From Paenibacillus sp. 453mf (GTDB lineage: Bacteria; Bacillota; Bacilli; Paenibacillales; Paenibacillaceae): a stretch of DNA of 64,000 nucleotides. Positions 52,586 to 62,042 of this stretch are shown here, one piece after another. Position 1 is the stretch's first letter; each line of letters opens with the position of its first letter. Under the pieces are notes generated by a model, which saw only the letters and a list, made by a program, of their open reading frames with translations, did not search any database and had not been told where the DNA came from. Where the stretch lies: the NCBI RefSeq assembly GCF_900116105.1, contig NZ_FPAC01000001.1, positions 486,862 to 550,861 on the forward strand, in the 5' to 3' direction. The translations under genes were made by a program, and so were the position numbers.

Positions 52586-54214
52586 TTAACGTGCTTGATA
52601 GCGTTCATATGCATCCTGGTTGATCTTGATTACTTCCTCAATTCCCATGCCCTTAATCGTTTCCACATACTGATCAAAGTTCGTAAGCGGTTCGTCGCCC
52701 AAGATGAACTTGGTCATCATTTCATCCAAATAAGTGGTTATCTGTCCCATAATCTGTGCCTCTTTTCGAGCCTCCTCCTCCGTTTTGCGCAAAGTTGGCA
52801 GTGCCAGGGAATAATCGGCTTCCATCCAGACCTTATTCGCTTCCTGCTGCTGCACAAATGCCATCAGACCATCCAAATAGCGTGTGTCTTGGTTCATCGG
52901 TCCATCCATAATGGACAACGCGTATCCGGCCAGTGCTTGGTCATAAGTCAATCCATCCGGATTTTTAAGGATCGTGTCAGTAAATTTAATGCTGTCTCCT
53001 TCGACAGTGTAGCTTTCACCTTCAATACCGAAGTTAAACAGATCGTGACCTTCAGGACTATAATTGTAATCCATCCACTGAACGATGGCTTTAATCTTGT
53101 CTTCATCGGCTGAAGTGGTAATGGCTTCTCCATACGTGAGGACTTTGGTATCGAAACGGAAGGTGCTGCGAGAGATTCCTTCTGAATCCTTCGGCCAAGG
53201 AGCTCCAACGAGATCAAATTCCGGATCATCTGCCATTAGGTTGAGATACTTGGCCATACCGCTGAATACCCCACCGTAATATGCGCCTGCTTGATGGTTG
53301 GTTATTTTATAGTCAAATGCTTTACCGTCATTCGTCATAATTTCAGGATCAATTAATCCTTCGGCATACCATTTCTGCATGGTCTCAAGGAAATCTTTGA
53401 ACCCTGGCTGAATTGGACCGTATTCTACTGTATCTCCATTGAGCTGAAATCCGCCTATGACTCCGAAGGAAGGTGCAAAATCATACAATTTGCTCATATT
53501 ACCGGGACCCCAGTTCGCAGTGAAGGGAAGCTCATCCTTCTTGCCGTTACCATTTGGATCTTCTTCCCGGAAAGCTTTGAGCACCGTATACCATTCATCA
53601 ATGGTTGTAGGCGTATTTAAATTCAGCTTCTCAAGCCAGTCCTTACGAAGTACAATACCTGTCGTGGCATTCAGCTTCACTGCATCCGTGCGAAGATAGG
53701 GGAACATGAAGATTGTTCCATCATCCAGTGAGATTTGTTTACGGACAACCTCATCTTCTTCAATAATCTTCTTCAAGTTAGGAGCATAGAGATCAATGTA
53801 TTCATTCAGTTTAATAATTCTGCCGTCTGCGAGAAGCTTCTCAGGTCCTCCTGATACGTCAGCCCAGTTGTAATAGATTACATCAGGCAGCTCATTCCCT
53901 GTAACGAGCAGGTTGAACTGGTCCTTCTGCTGTCCGAGGGGAGGATGCGTGAAGTTGACTTTGATGCCGGTTCTTTTTTCTTTTTCCTGATAAGCCTTCA
54001 CATCCGAGAATCCGTTGCCAGAAGCAATCTTGGCATCATTTGCACGCCAATAGTTAATAGTCATCGGCTCATCTACAATCGGAAGCGGTATTTCCGTAAT
54101 CGCCTGCTCGCCTTCTTCTGGCGCTGGACCGTCTGCACTCTCGGACCCTCCGCAGCCGGCTAACAGTCCCGTAGTCATCACTGCAATTAACATTAAGGAC
54201 AAGAACTTTTTCAT
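52586..54214 (-). CDS. Sugar ABC transporter solute-binding lipoprotein (LipO/LplA-like)
   Basis: A 542-residue extracellular binding protein of the large group found in Paenibacillus (LplA, YtcQ, LipO). Lipoprotein signal with lipobox LLAGC (Cys about 21). Family pieces: PMTINYWRANDAKIASGNGF, PDVIYYNWADVSGGPEKLL, DGTIFMFPYLRTDAVKLNAT and GIVLRKDWLEKLNLNTPTTI DEW. It delivers a carbohydrate to the permeases encoded upstream. AAGGAGGG precedes ATG. No ATPase gene is in the operon; these importers share MsmX-type ATPases. The ligand cannot be predicted. Confidence 0.92.
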   Translation of the reverse strand: MKKFLSLMLIAVMTTGLLAGCGGSESADGPAPEEGEQAITEIPLPIVDEPMTINYWRANDAKIASGNGFSDVKAYQEKEKRTGIKVNFTHPPLGQQKDQFNLLVTGNELPDVIYYNWADVSGGPEKLLADGRIIKLNEYIDLYAPNLKKIIEEDEVVRKQISLDDGTIFMFPYLRTDAVKLNATTGIVLRKDWLEKLNLNTPTTIDEWYTVLKAFREEDPNGNGKKDELPFTANWGPGNMSKLYDFAPSFGVIGGFQLNGDTVEYGPIQPGFKDFLETMQKWYAEGLIDPEIMTNDGKAFDYKITNHQAGAYYGGVFSGMAKYLNLMADDPEFDLVGAPWPKDSEGISRSTFRFDTKVLTYGEAITTSADEDKIKAIVQWMDYNYSPEGHDLFNFGIEGESYTVEGDSIKFTDTILKNPDGLTYDQALAGYALSIMDGPMNQDTRYLDGLMAFVQQQEANKVWMEADYSLALPTLRKTEEEARKEAQIMGQITTYLDEMMTKFILGDEPLTNFDQYVETIKGMGIEEVIKINQDAYERYQAR

Positions 54215-54281
54215 ATGAACCCTCCTTGATTATCTATAGATTAAAGCGGGCGGCAACAAGTCTACATGTTATGCTCCAGCT

Positions 54282-55151
54282 TTATTCTTTAATGGCTCCG
54301 ATGAGTGCTCCTTGAACAAAATATTTCTGGATGAAAGGATAGATCATCAGAATAGGAAGCGTAGAAATAATAATTGTGGCATATTTAATATTCTCGCCGA
54401 TTGCAAATCCGGTATCGTTCGCAGAACCCATCGCTTCCGTACTGTTACTGAGCAAAATATCCCTCAGCACAATTTGAATCGGATACAGTTCCTGTGATCT
54501 CAGATAGAGAAGCGGACCCATAAAATCATTCCAGTGGTCTACCGCATAGTATAGTGTCATTACAGCAAGTATCGGTTTAGATAGTGGAACGACAATCCGC
54601 AGCAGAATTTTGAAATCATTGGCCCCGTCAATTTTGGCGGATTCAATAAGTCCAAGCGGGATATTCATAAAATTCGTACGCATGATGATAAAGTTGAACG
54701 TATTAATGGCTGCGGGAAGGATCATCGCCCATCTTGTATCCAGCAGACCTAAATTTTGAACGAGCAGGAAGGTAGGAATCATACCGCCGCTGAAGAACAT
54801 GGTGAATGTAATGAGCTTCATGAAAAAGCTGCGTCCGTATAAGTCAGGCCTCGACAGTGCATAAGCTGCGAGAGTTGTCATCACCAGGTTAAGGGCAGTA
54901 CCGACAATCACATAGAACAATGTATTTAAGTAACCGCTGTAGATCTTTGGATTCTGAAATACCTTTGAGTAGGCTTCAAAAGATAGACCTTCAGGAATCA
55001 GCATAAGTGAGCGGCTGGCCAGCAGCTGTTCTGGATCACTAATAGAAGAATTGAAGATATAGAGCATCGGATAAGCGCACAGTACCATAATCAGAATGAG
55101 CAAGATATAGTTGATGCTGTCAAAGATATGTTCTCCAAATGATTTTTTCAT
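54282..55151 (-). CDS. Carbohydrate ABC transporter permease (LplC/YtcP-like)
   Basis: A 289-residue MalG-type permease with six membrane segments. The EAA loop reads GLIESAKIDGANDFKILLRI VVPLSKP. ATG 55151 is preferred (GAGAGGTG, 8 nt); the GTG at 55160 overlaps the ribosome site. Start of the protein KKSFGEHIFDSINYILLILI is typical for this subgroup. It forms the importer channel with the next permease. Confidence 0.92.
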   Translation of the reverse strand: MKKSFGEHIFDSINYILLILIMVLCAYPMLYIFNSSISDPEQLLASRSLMLIPEGLSFEAYSKVFQNPKIYSGYLNTLFYVIVGTALNLVMTTLAAYALSRPDLYGRSFFMKLITFTMFFSGGMIPTFLLVQNLGLLDTRWAMILPAAINTFNFIIMRTNFMNIPLGLIESAKIDGANDFKILLRIVVPLSKPILAVMTLYYAVDHWNDFMGPLLYLRSQELYPIQIVLRDILLSNSTEAMGSANDTGFAIGENIKYATIIISTLPILMIYPFIQKYFVQGALIGAIKE

Positions 55152-55166
55152 CGTATACACACCTCT

Positions 55167-56129
55167 CTACCACAGACTGGTTTCATTAGCTTTGCGGCTG
55201 ATATAGTTCGCGCCGAGTAAGAGGGCAAAGTTAATGACCGAATTAAACAAACCTATAGCAGTGGAGTAGGCTTGATCCCCTAGCAGCATCCCTTGTCTGT
55301 AAACAAAAGTCGAAATGACATCAGAGGTTTCATAAGTGGCTGCAGTCTGCATTAATAGGATCTTCTGAAAATCAGCATTCATAATGCTGCCCATACGCAG
55401 GATGAGGAGCACGATAATCGTTGGCATAATACCTGGCAACGTGATGTGCAGGAGCTGTCTCCAGCGGTTGGCACCGTCCATCTTGGCTGCTTCATACAGC
55501 TGAGAATTGATTCCGGCTAGTGCTGCAAGGAAGAGTATTGATGCCCATCCTGCGCCCTGCCATACATTGGACAGAATGTACAATGGCCGGAACATATCTT
55601 TATCTGTGAAGAACATAATAGGCTCAAAACCAAAGAAGCCGCGAATGATATTAAACAAGCCGCCGTCCAAAGAAGAGAAGGTCTTAAGCATACCAACGAC
55701 AACAACAACGGATATGAAGTGAGGTAAATAACTGACGGTTTGGACTGCACTCTTGAAGTAGCGATTACGTACCTCATTGAGTAATAGTGCAAGAATTATC
55801 GGAGCAGGGAAACCAATCACCAGACTAAGCAAGCTAAGGATCAAGGTATTGCCCATGAGCCTCCAGAAGTTATAGCTCTCAAAAAACATCGTGAAATTCT
55901 CAAATCCAATCCAATTACCGCCCATAATCCCTTTAGCAGGACTGTAGCTGCTCTGGAAGGACAGCAGTATTCCGTACATCGGTCCATAACAGAAAATAAT
56001 ATAGAACAAGAGAACGGGAACTAGCATCAGATACACATATTTGTTACGTATGATCTCTCTTTTTAGAAAGTGAAACTTGCTCTTGGTTTGTACGGTTTGT
56101 TTCACCGCCAAGGGATTGTTCATTCCCAT
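55167..56129 (-). CDS. Carbohydrate ABC transporter permease (LplB/YteP-like)
   Basis: A 320-residue MalF-type permease and first gene of the importer operon. Six membrane segments, with the typical YVYLMLVPVLLFYIIFCYGP near residue 35 and the EAA loop LYEAAKMDGANRWRQLLHIT LPGIMP near 220-245. GGGGGAGG precedes ATG. The second permease gene follows after 15 nt and the binding lipoprotein after that, the usual order lplB-C-A variant. A strong promoter with a cre-like site lies upstream. Confidence 0.92.
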   Translation of the reverse strand: MGMNNPLAVKQTVQTKSKFHFLKREIIRNKYVYLMLVPVLLFYIIFCYGPMYGILLSFQSSYSPAKGIMGGNWIGFENFTMFFESYNFWRLMGNTLILSLLSLVIGFPAPIILALLLNEVRNRYFKSAVQTVSYLPHFISVVVVVGMLKTFSSLDGGLFNIIRGFFGFEPIMFFTDKDMFRPLYILSNVWQGAGWASILFLAALAGINSQLYEAAKMDGANRWRQLLHITLPGIMPTIIVLLILRMGSIMNADFQKILLMQTAATYETSDVISTFVYRQGMLLGDQAYSTAIGLFNSVINFALLLGANYISRKANETSLW

Positions 56130-56203
56130 GGTTCAATTCCTCCCCCAGTAATGTACGACATCAAACTCAAATGAACCTTAATGAACAGACTCGATGTAAA
56201 TAA

Positions 56204-56232
56204 ATACTAATTTCAAGCGCTTACATTGTCAA
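56204..56232 (-). promoter_or_regulatory. Promoter of sugar ABC operon with cre-like site in the spacer
   Basis: Minus strand: TTGACA (56232-56227), exactly 17-bp spacer, TAGTAT (56209-56204). TTCAAGCGCTTACA (56212-56225) matches 12 of 14 cre positions and contains the palindrome AAGCGCTT. The rest of the gap 56130-56569 shows no gene. Confidence 0.65.
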
Positions 56233-56509
56233 TATTTTGTTTTAAATATACTTAATGTAAATATTTGCGAAGATGCTTAAGAAGAGCGTAATATTCTACT
56301 GTTCTGAGCATAGAGGTGTTTTTTAGAAGGATATAGGCTGCAAAAAAGTGATATAAGAGCAAAATTGTGTTATTCATGAATCAATTTTCATAACTCATAA
56401 ATGATGAATTTGATTCGATTTATGCTTGTTTAAAATAAATGCTTCCGTGAAGCGCAATAACAACTGATCTTGTGGTTCTGAAGAGGAGGTGTAGTGAGTT
56501 TATGTATAA

Positions 56510-56556
56510 AACAAAAGAGCGTCGATGACCCGTGTCGGTCATGACGCTCTCTATTG
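56510..56556 (-). terminator. patB terminator
   Basis: Minus strand: AGAGCGTCATGACC/GGTCATCGACGCTCT stem followed by TTTGTTTT. Confidence 0.85.
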
Positions 56557-56569
56557 CTTGACTAGCTGA

Positions 56570-57760
56570 TTATCGGTTAATCATCGCCTCGTGCAGCTGC
56601 TGCATAGCCTCTTCCAGCATACTTCGAGGACAAGCCACATTCATTCGCATAAAGCCTTCGCCTTCCTTGCCAAAATCTGTCCCGCTGCTGAACACGAGCC
56701 CCGCCTTGGTCACGAGAAAATCAAACAATTCCTTATGCTCCATTCCTAAATTGCGGAAGTCAATCCAGAGCAGATAAGTCGCTTCAGGCATGGTCACCTG
56801 GCATTCTGGAATGTAGGTCTTGAAGTAGTTAACCACGTACTCGAGGTTTCCATGAATATATTCGAGTGTGCTCTCAAGCCAAGGCTCGCCTTCCCGGTAA
56901 GCTGCCTCTGTAGCGGCAAGTCCGAAGAGATTCATTGAACCCATTGAACGCTTATCGATCATATTTTTGAATTTCAAACGCAGTTCTTTATTGGCGATAA
57001 CGACACTGGACGTATGCAGTCCTGCAATATTGAAGGTCTTGCTGGCAGCCGTGCAGATGATGGAGTGCATCTTGGCTTCTTCAGAGAGTACAGCATAAGG
57101 GATATGCTTCCCTGATTCAAATACGAGATCGGAATGGATCTCATCCGAGATCACGATAATATCGTGCTTCACAGCAATCTCCATCACGGCATTCAATTCT
57201 TCACGACTCCATACGCGGCCTACGGGGTTATGCGGGCTGCACAGAACGATCAGCTTCACTCCATCCTGTGAGGCGGCCTGTTCTAGATGCGTAAGATCCA
57301 TTCTATATTCACCCTGCTCGTGAATAAGCGGATTCTCTACCAGCACTCTGCCATGTGTTTTGGCAAGTTTGTGGAAAGGACCGTATACTGGAGGCTGGAT
57401 AATAATTTTGTCACCTGGTTCAGTGAAGGCTTCAACGGCTATATTCAGGGCTGGGACGATACCGGGGGTATATACAAGCCATTCCGGCTCTACTTTCCAG
57501 CCGTGACGCTTGGCCATCCAGGCAGCGATAGCCTCATTAAATGATGGAGCAGGCATAGCATATCCAAGAATGCCATGATCTACGATATCACGAAGCGCCT
57601 TGAGCACGGGTTCAGGTGCAGTAAAGTCCATATCGGCAACCCATAGCGGGATTGCATCAGGTGCACTAAATAAAGGCTGAAGTCCGTTCCATTTGACAGA
57701 GCTTGAATTCTTGCGATCTATTCTTTGATCGAGCGGATGATTCGTATCCTTGTTTTGCAT
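56570..57760 (-). CDS. patB: MalY/PatB-family aminotransferase (cystathionine beta-lyase-like)
   Basis: A 396-residue PLP-dependent fold-type I enzyme that cleaves C-S bonds of cystathionine and related amino acids to pyruvate, ammonia and thiol. Seen: SSVKWNGLQPLF near the start, PLWVADMDFTAPEPVLKAL, LVYTPGIVPALNIAVEAFTE, ILCSPHNPVGRVW-like segment, VISDEIHSDLV, and PLP-lysine in CTAASKTFNIAGLHTS. The B. subtilis counterpart is PatB. ATG without strong ribosome site. Diverges from murG. Confidence 0.92.
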   Translation of the reverse strand: MQNKDTNHPLDQRIDRKNSSSVKWNGLQPLFSAPDAIPLWVADMDFTAPEPVLKALRDIVDHGILGYAMPAPSFNEAIAAWMAKRHGWKVEPEWLVYTPGIVPALNIAVEAFTEPGDKIIIQPPVYGPFHKLAKTHGRVLVENPLIHEQGEYRMDLTHLEQAASQDGVKLIVLCSPHNPVGRVWSREELNAVMEIAVKHDIIVISDEIHSDLVFESGKHIPYAVLSEEAKMHSIICTAASKTFNIAGLHTSSVVIANKELRLKFKNMIDKRSMGSMNLFGLAATEAAYREGEPWLESTLEYIHGNLEYVVNYFKTYIPECQVTMPEATYLLWIDFRNLGMEHKELFDFLVTKAGLVFSSGTDFGKEGEGFMRMNVACPRSMLEEAMQQLHEAMINR

Positions 57761-57884
57761 GTTGATGTACCTGCTTTCTCCAAAACGGTTTGATTGTATA
57801 TGTAACGATGAAGGATATGGGTGTCCGGTTGTGAATATTATCTAATAAACAGCGGGCTAACGCAATGTGACAGGAGTGTTGTGC

Positions 57885-58958
57885 ATGAAGTCTAGAAAAA
57901 TTGTATTTACCGGCGGGGGTTCTGCGGGTCATGTCACGGTAAATCTGGCGCTGATTCCTTATTACCAGGAACTAGGCTACAGTGTTCATTATATTGGGTC
58001 AAGACAAGGGATTGAAGCCGAACTGATTAGTAAGATTGAAGGTGTGAAGTACAAGGGAATTGCGACGGGGAAGCTTCGCCGATATTTCAGCATCGAGAAT
58101 GCAAAAGATTCCTTGCGTGTACTCAAGGGTGTAAGAGAAGCCTATCAGTATTTGAAAAAAATCAAGCCTGGCGTCGTATTCTCCAAAGGGGGATTCGTAT
58201 CCGTACCTGTGGTACTTGCAGCTAGAATACTGCGCATTCCGATTGTCATTCACGAATCGGATCTTACTCCGGGGCTGGCCAACCGAATTGCACTTCCCTG
58301 GGCGGATTATGTATGCACTACTTTTCAAGAAGCAGCAGCACAGCTGAGAAGACCAAATGTGGTTCATGTAGGGGCAATGGTGCGGCAGGAGCTGAGAGAA
58401 GGCGATCGTCAGCGTGGCAGAAGCCGGCTCGGTTTATGCGATGATAAGCCGGTACTGTTCTTTATGGGGGGAAGCCTAGGCGCCAAGAACTTGAATGATG
58501 CACTGTATCGAATTATTCCTGACCTGATTCATGATTATCAAATTATTCATATTTGTGGTAAAGGACAGCACAGGGAAGCTCCTGTAGCAGATGGTTATCA
58601 TGTATTCGAATATGTACATGATGAGCTGCCTGATCTAATGGCCGCATCCGATTTGGTCATCTCCAGAGCCGGTTCAAATTCCATCTTTGAATTCCTGGCA
58701 CTTCATAAGCCGATGCTGCTTATCCCACTTTCGGATAAAGTCAGCCGTGGTGATCAGATTATTAACGCCCGGTCATTTGAGGCCTCAGGTTATGCCAGTG
58801 TCTTACTTGCTGAGGATTTGAATGCGCCCAATCTGCTGAATGCCATACATGAACTTGATAGAAATAAAGAGAAATACATTCAGAATATGCTTACTTACCA
58901 GCAACCAGATGCGATGAAGAATATCATTAAAGTGATTAAGCAGGCAGAAGTGAAATAA
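57885..58958 (+). CDS. murG: MurG-like UDP-GlcNAc:lipid I transferase
   Basis: A 357-residue GT28 glycosyltransferase. MurG signatures: FTGGGSAGHVTVNLALIPYY (loop 1), VVFSKGGFVSVPVVLAA (loop 2), IVIHESDLTPGLANR, FFMGGSLGAKNLNDAL (loop 3) and DLVISRAGSNSIFEFLALHK. It transfers GlcNAc to lipid I to form lipid II at the inner membrane face. The gene stands alone, away from the division/cell wall cluster, as do second MurG copies of other Bacillales. ATG 57885 follows ACAGGAGTG. Confidence 0.92.
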   Translation: MKSRKIVFTGGGSAGHVTVNLALIPYYQELGYSVHYIGSRQGIEAELISKIEGVKYKGIATGKLRRYFSIENAKDSLRVLKGVREAYQYLKKIKPGVVFSKGGFVSVPVVLAARILRIPIVIHESDLTPGLANRIALPWADYVCTTFQEAAAQLRRPNVVHVGAMVRQELREGDRQRGRSRLGLCDDKPVLFFMGGSLGAKNLNDALYRIIPDLIHDYQIIHICGKGQHREAPVADGYHVFEYVHDELPDLMAASDLVISRAGSNSIFEFLALHKPMLLIPLSDKVSRGDQIINARSFEASGYASVLLAEDLNAPNLLNAIHELDRNKEKYIQNMLTYQQPDAMKNIIKVIKQAEVK

Positions 58959-59044
58959 AAGCAGGAACCCCACTTTTTTTGACGAATATCCACTCTAACA
59001 TGATTAATTTTTGACTGATTTCTCTAGAAGAGGGGATGAAAGCC

Positions 59045-59524
59045 GTGAATAGAGTGCAGAAGAATTCTTTGATTGCTTCATTTCATGAATGGCATGACTG
59101 GATTCGCAGATGGAGTATGCAGCAGAATGCGCCTTGGGATCAGCCTATTGCAGAAGGCAAGTGGACTGCGCGTGAAATGGTGTGCCACATGATGAGATGG
59201 GACCGGTATTTTTGGGAAGGTGCTATATCGCTGATTGCGTCGGGGGAGAAAGAACAGATTCAGATTCAGCATCTGGACTATGATTTATTTAATGAAGCTG
59301 CTCGAGAGTATGCCCGTAAGATATCAATTGAAGAGCTTATGCAGGAAACGCTGAAATATAGAGAGCTGATCATTAGAAACTTATACGGTCTTGTTGATGA
59401 GGATTGGGCTTATCAATATCAAGGGCTGGACGGCAACCCTTTTACAATTCAGAGTTATGTTGAAGATTTTATATGGCATGATAGGCATCATATGAAGCAG
59501 CTTGAAGCTATTGCAGCGGCTTGA
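59045..59524 (+). CDS. DinB-family protein (second copy)
   Basis: A 159-residue four-helix DinB/YfiT protein: HEWHDWIRRWSMQ, GKWTAREMVCHMMRWDRYFW with the first metal His, and the last helix WHDRHHMKQLEAI with two more His. It is not close to the DinB protein at 36425. The GTG at 59045 gives a good distance to AGAGGGG; ATG 59036 lies directly on the site. A monooxygenase-like gene follows after 40 nt. Function not known. Confidence 0.82.
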   Translation: MNRVQKNSLIASFHEWHDWIRRWSMQQNAPWDQPIAEGKWTAREMVCHMMRWDRYFWEGAISLIASGEKEQIQIQHLDYDLFNEAAREYARKISIEELMQETLKYRELIIRNLYGLVDEDWAYQYQGLDGNPFTIQSYVEDFIWHDRHHMKQLEAIAAA

Positions 59525-59564
59525 GGCATAACATGGTTTGACCACATCGGAGGGATATAAGATT

Positions 59565-59867
59565 ATGATTCTCGAAAGCGCCATGCTATATATTAAAGCA
59601 GGATTAGAGAGTGATTTTGAACAGGACTTTGCCAAGGCGTCTACTATTATTTCCAGTATGCCGGGTTATCTCGGTCACGAATTATATAAGTGTATGGAGT
59701 CAGATCATCAATATCTCTTGCATGTCAGATGGAACACTTTGGAGGATCATACGATCGGATTCAGGGGGTCGGCTGAATATTTAGATTGGAAGCAGCTGCT
59801 TCATCATTATTACGAGCCGTTTCCAGTGGTTGAGCACTTTCAGAGAGTTAATCTTAGCCCAGCATAA
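59565..59867 (+). CDS. Antibiotic biosynthesis monooxygenase (ABM)-domain protein
   Basis: A 100-residue dimeric alpha-beta barrel protein: MLYIKAGLESDFEQDFAKAS, PGYLGHELYKCMESDHQYLL and VRWNTLEDHTIGFRGSAEYL, ending VVEHFQRV, a typical ABM/YgiN pattern. Family members are heme oxygenases, quinol monooxygenases or unknown. ATG 59565 follows GGAGGGAT; the longer frame from 59538 is rejected. Probably cotranscribed with the DinB gene; terminator at 59967. Confidence 0.82.
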   Translation: MILESAMLYIKAGLESDFEQDFAKASTIISSMPGYLGHELYKCMESDHQYLLHVRWNTLEDHTIGFRGSAEYLDWKQLLHHYYEPFPVVEHFQRVNLSPA

Positions 59868-59966
59868 TATAGTGGATAGGGATAGAGTTGTGTAGATATG
59901 ATCCGGCTGGCGATGGAACTGTAGTCAGGTAGCCGTCCAGTAGCTGCTGATCGTGAATAATGGACA

Positions 59967-60006
59967 ACGAGCCATTCCAGCATAAGGGATGGCTCGTTTT
60001 TTTGTG
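59967..60006 (+). terminator. Terminator
   Basis: ACGAGCCATTCC/GGGATGGCTCGT stem then TTTTTTT. Confidence 0.9.
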
Positions 60007-60019
60007 GAAATAATAAGGA

Positions 60020-60565
60020 TTAATTAAATCCTACTGCAAGAATGTCCTCAGTCTTGATCAATTGAACAAAACGTCCGCCCAGCATTTGATTATGGTGCTT
60101 GATTATATCTGCTGCTGGAAGTACTTTACTATCAAATGTACTATGAGCATCGGAGACCAGCACATTATGATGATAGCCAAGACTATATGCGCACCGTGAT
60201 GTGGTATCTAGACAGAATTCGGTCTGCATACCGCAAATAACCAGCTTTTGAATATTCAGCTTTTGGAGCTTGGCTAACAACTCCGTTTGATAGAAGGCAT
60301 CCCAGCTCGATTTTCTGACCACCCATTCATTCGGCTGAGGGGCAATGCTTGGATGGATGTACCAGGTTGGTGTGCCTTCGCTATATTCGTCGTCAGTTTG
60401 GCTGGTATGCTGGATGTAGATGACAGGCAGGCCGTCCTCACGGGCTTTCTGTAGAAGACGCTGGATATTGCTCAGTACTTGTTCTCCATTATGCAGTGAT
60501 AGATCGGGATAGGAGAACATGGCATTTTGGACATCAATGATCATTAAAGCAGTAGACGAAGTCAT
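60020..60565 (-). CDS. Isochorismatase-family cysteine hydrolase
   Basis: A 181-residue hydrolase with the catalytic triad of the family: Asp in LMIIDVQNAMF (about residue 10), Lys in EWVVRKSSWDAF and Cys in MQTEFCLDTTSRCAYSLG (about 114). Members hydrolyse nicotinamide, carbamates, isochorismate and other amides; this one resembles the YcaC/YwoC group. ATG after AAAGGAGCG. Single gene. Substrate not inferable. Confidence 0.9.
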   Translation of the reverse strand: MTSSTALMIIDVQNAMFSYPDLSLHNGEQVLSNIQRLLQKAREDGLPVIYIQHTSQTDDEYSEGTPTWYIHPSIAPQPNEWVVRKSSWDAFYQTELLAKLQKLNIQKLVICGMQTEFCLDTTSRCAYSLGYHHNVLVSDAHSTFDSKVLPAADIIKHHNQMLGGRFVQLIKTEDILAVGFN

Positions 60566-60633
60566 GTTTTACTCGCTCCTTTGTTATCAATGGATAATCA
60601 TCCTCCAAGAATATAACAAAGCGAATGGTATGG

Positions 60634-60675
60634 GAAGAAAAAAAGCCTTCTTCTCTTAATGAGAACAAGGCTCTG
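60634..60675 (-). terminator. Terminator of the Gfo/Idh/MocA gene
   Basis: Minus strand: AGCCTTGTTCTC/GAGAAGAAGGCT stem, then TTTTTTTC. Confidence 0.85.
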
Positions 60676-60679
60676 TGCA

Positions 60680-61765
60680 CTAGAAATCCGGAATGATGAT
60701 TTCAACTTCTTTTTTGGCAGCTGAAGAACGCAGCACTCCGTCAATAATCGCCTGATTATATAAGATTTGCTCACCTGGAATGGGGGCGGGCAGCCGTTTC
60801 TGGATGGCCTCAGCATAATCAAATACTTTGGCATGGAATAGATTGATCTGGTGATGCTGTATTGGAATCGGGCTCTCTGTGTGATGACCGGCGATATCGT
60901 GGTACAAGGTCATGCTGCCTACCCGTCCTTCCCAGCCTCCGCTCCAAGGTCCGCTTCCAGCAGGAGTCACTTTAAGCCCGGCGTCCGTCCCGAGGAACAT
61001 CGTGGGACCTAGTGTGTCCATGTGCATGGCCCAGGAAATTTTGTAGCTGAGAAGAATATCGCCTTCAAGTCTGACCATTGCTGCTCCAAAATCTTCAACG
61101 TTAAAGATGTGGGATTCCGGATGATATTTTGGGTTCGTGCCAAAATAATTGGAGGTATAAGCAGAAACGGTCAGCGGTTTGGGATACCCGAGCGCATGAA
61201 GGACCATATCAAGCGAATAGCAGCCAATATCAGCCATAGCTCCTGCTCCGGCCAGATCCTTACGAATGAAGGTACCGCCGGGCATTCCGCGTCTTCTGCC
61301 GCCGCCTGCTTCTGCATAATACACTTTACCGAGCTGGCCGTCCTGAATCAGGCTGCGGATGGCTTGCATATTAGGATCATAACGAGGCTGGAACCCTACG
61401 GATAGCATTTTTCCAGTACGCTGTGCGGTCTCTACCATTTCAATGCCTTGATCTAGTGTGACTGACATTGGTTTCTCTACCATCACATGCTTGCCTGCAT
61501 TCAAAGCATCAATGGTGATGCTATGATGCGAGAAATTAGGTGTGCATATGCTGACTCCGTCAAGATCCAGCTCCAACAGATGCTGATGATTGTCGAAAGC
61601 CTTTGCCGTCGGAAGGTTGGTCTGTTCAATGAACAGTGCGGCTTTTCCTGGGATAATGTCTGCCACGGCTACAACTTCAACATAATCAAGCTGTTTATAG
61701 GCCTCTGCGTGAGCTCTGGCAATTCCGCCGCTCCCGATAATGCCTATTTTAATTGTACGATTCAA
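60680..61765 (-). CDS. Gfo/Idh/MocA-family NAD(P)-dependent oxidoreductase
   Basis: A 361-residue dehydrogenase. Rossmann start IGIIGSGGIARAHAEAY (residues 6-22), the conserved EKPMSVTLDQG (Lys catalytic), and the C-terminal half with DLAGAGAMADIGCYSLDMVL H containing the D-x3-H-type Asp/His pair. It oxidises or reduces a sugar or cyclitol; the substrate is unknown. TTG start with AAAGGAGG, 8 nt apart. Located alone between isochorismatase-like and ABC exporter genes. Confidence 0.92.
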   Translation of the reverse strand: MNRTIKIGIIGSGGIARAHAEAYKQLDYVEVVAVADIIPGKAALFIEQTNLPTAKAFDNHQHLLELDLDGVSICTPNFSHHSITIDALNAGKHVMVEKPMSVTLDQGIEMVETAQRTGKMLSVGFQPRYDPNMQAIRSLIQDGQLGKVYYAEAGGGRRRGMPGGTFIRKDLAGAGAMADIGCYSLDMVLHALGYPKPLTVSAYTSNYFGTNPKYHPESHIFNVEDFGAAMVRLEGDILLSYKISWAMHMDTLGPTMFLGTDAGLKVTPAGSGPWSGGWEGRVGSMTLYHDIAGHHTESPIPIQHHQINLFHAKVFDYAEAIQKRLPAPIPGEQILYNQAIIDGVLRSSAAKKEVEIIIPDF

Positions 61766-62042
61766 GCATCATTCCTCCTTTAGGCTCCGTGATACGTATA
61801 TAGGGGCAAAGAATCTGTTGTTAACGTCTAAATGACAATCAATATAGGTTACCACCACGAAACGAATTGAAACCTAATCCTGGATGTTTACGGTAAATTG
61901 GTTTTATTATTCTCTGCTTACCTATTTAAAATATTCAGTCAGAACCAAACCTGTATAGCAATTTTTACATATTCTCTTTAATCAAACGGATAGCTATAGT
62001 AAAATTTGAACTATTCTTTACAAAAAAATACCGAAAAGAGTG

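Noticed and set aside
56502..56528. Nine-codon ORF MYKTKERR after a strong GAGGAGG site
   Set aside because: Runs into the patB terminator and is too short to separate from chance.
60598..60834. 78-codon minus-strand frame overlapping the end of the Gfo/Idh/MocA gene
   Set aside because: Shadow frame that includes the terminator hairpin.
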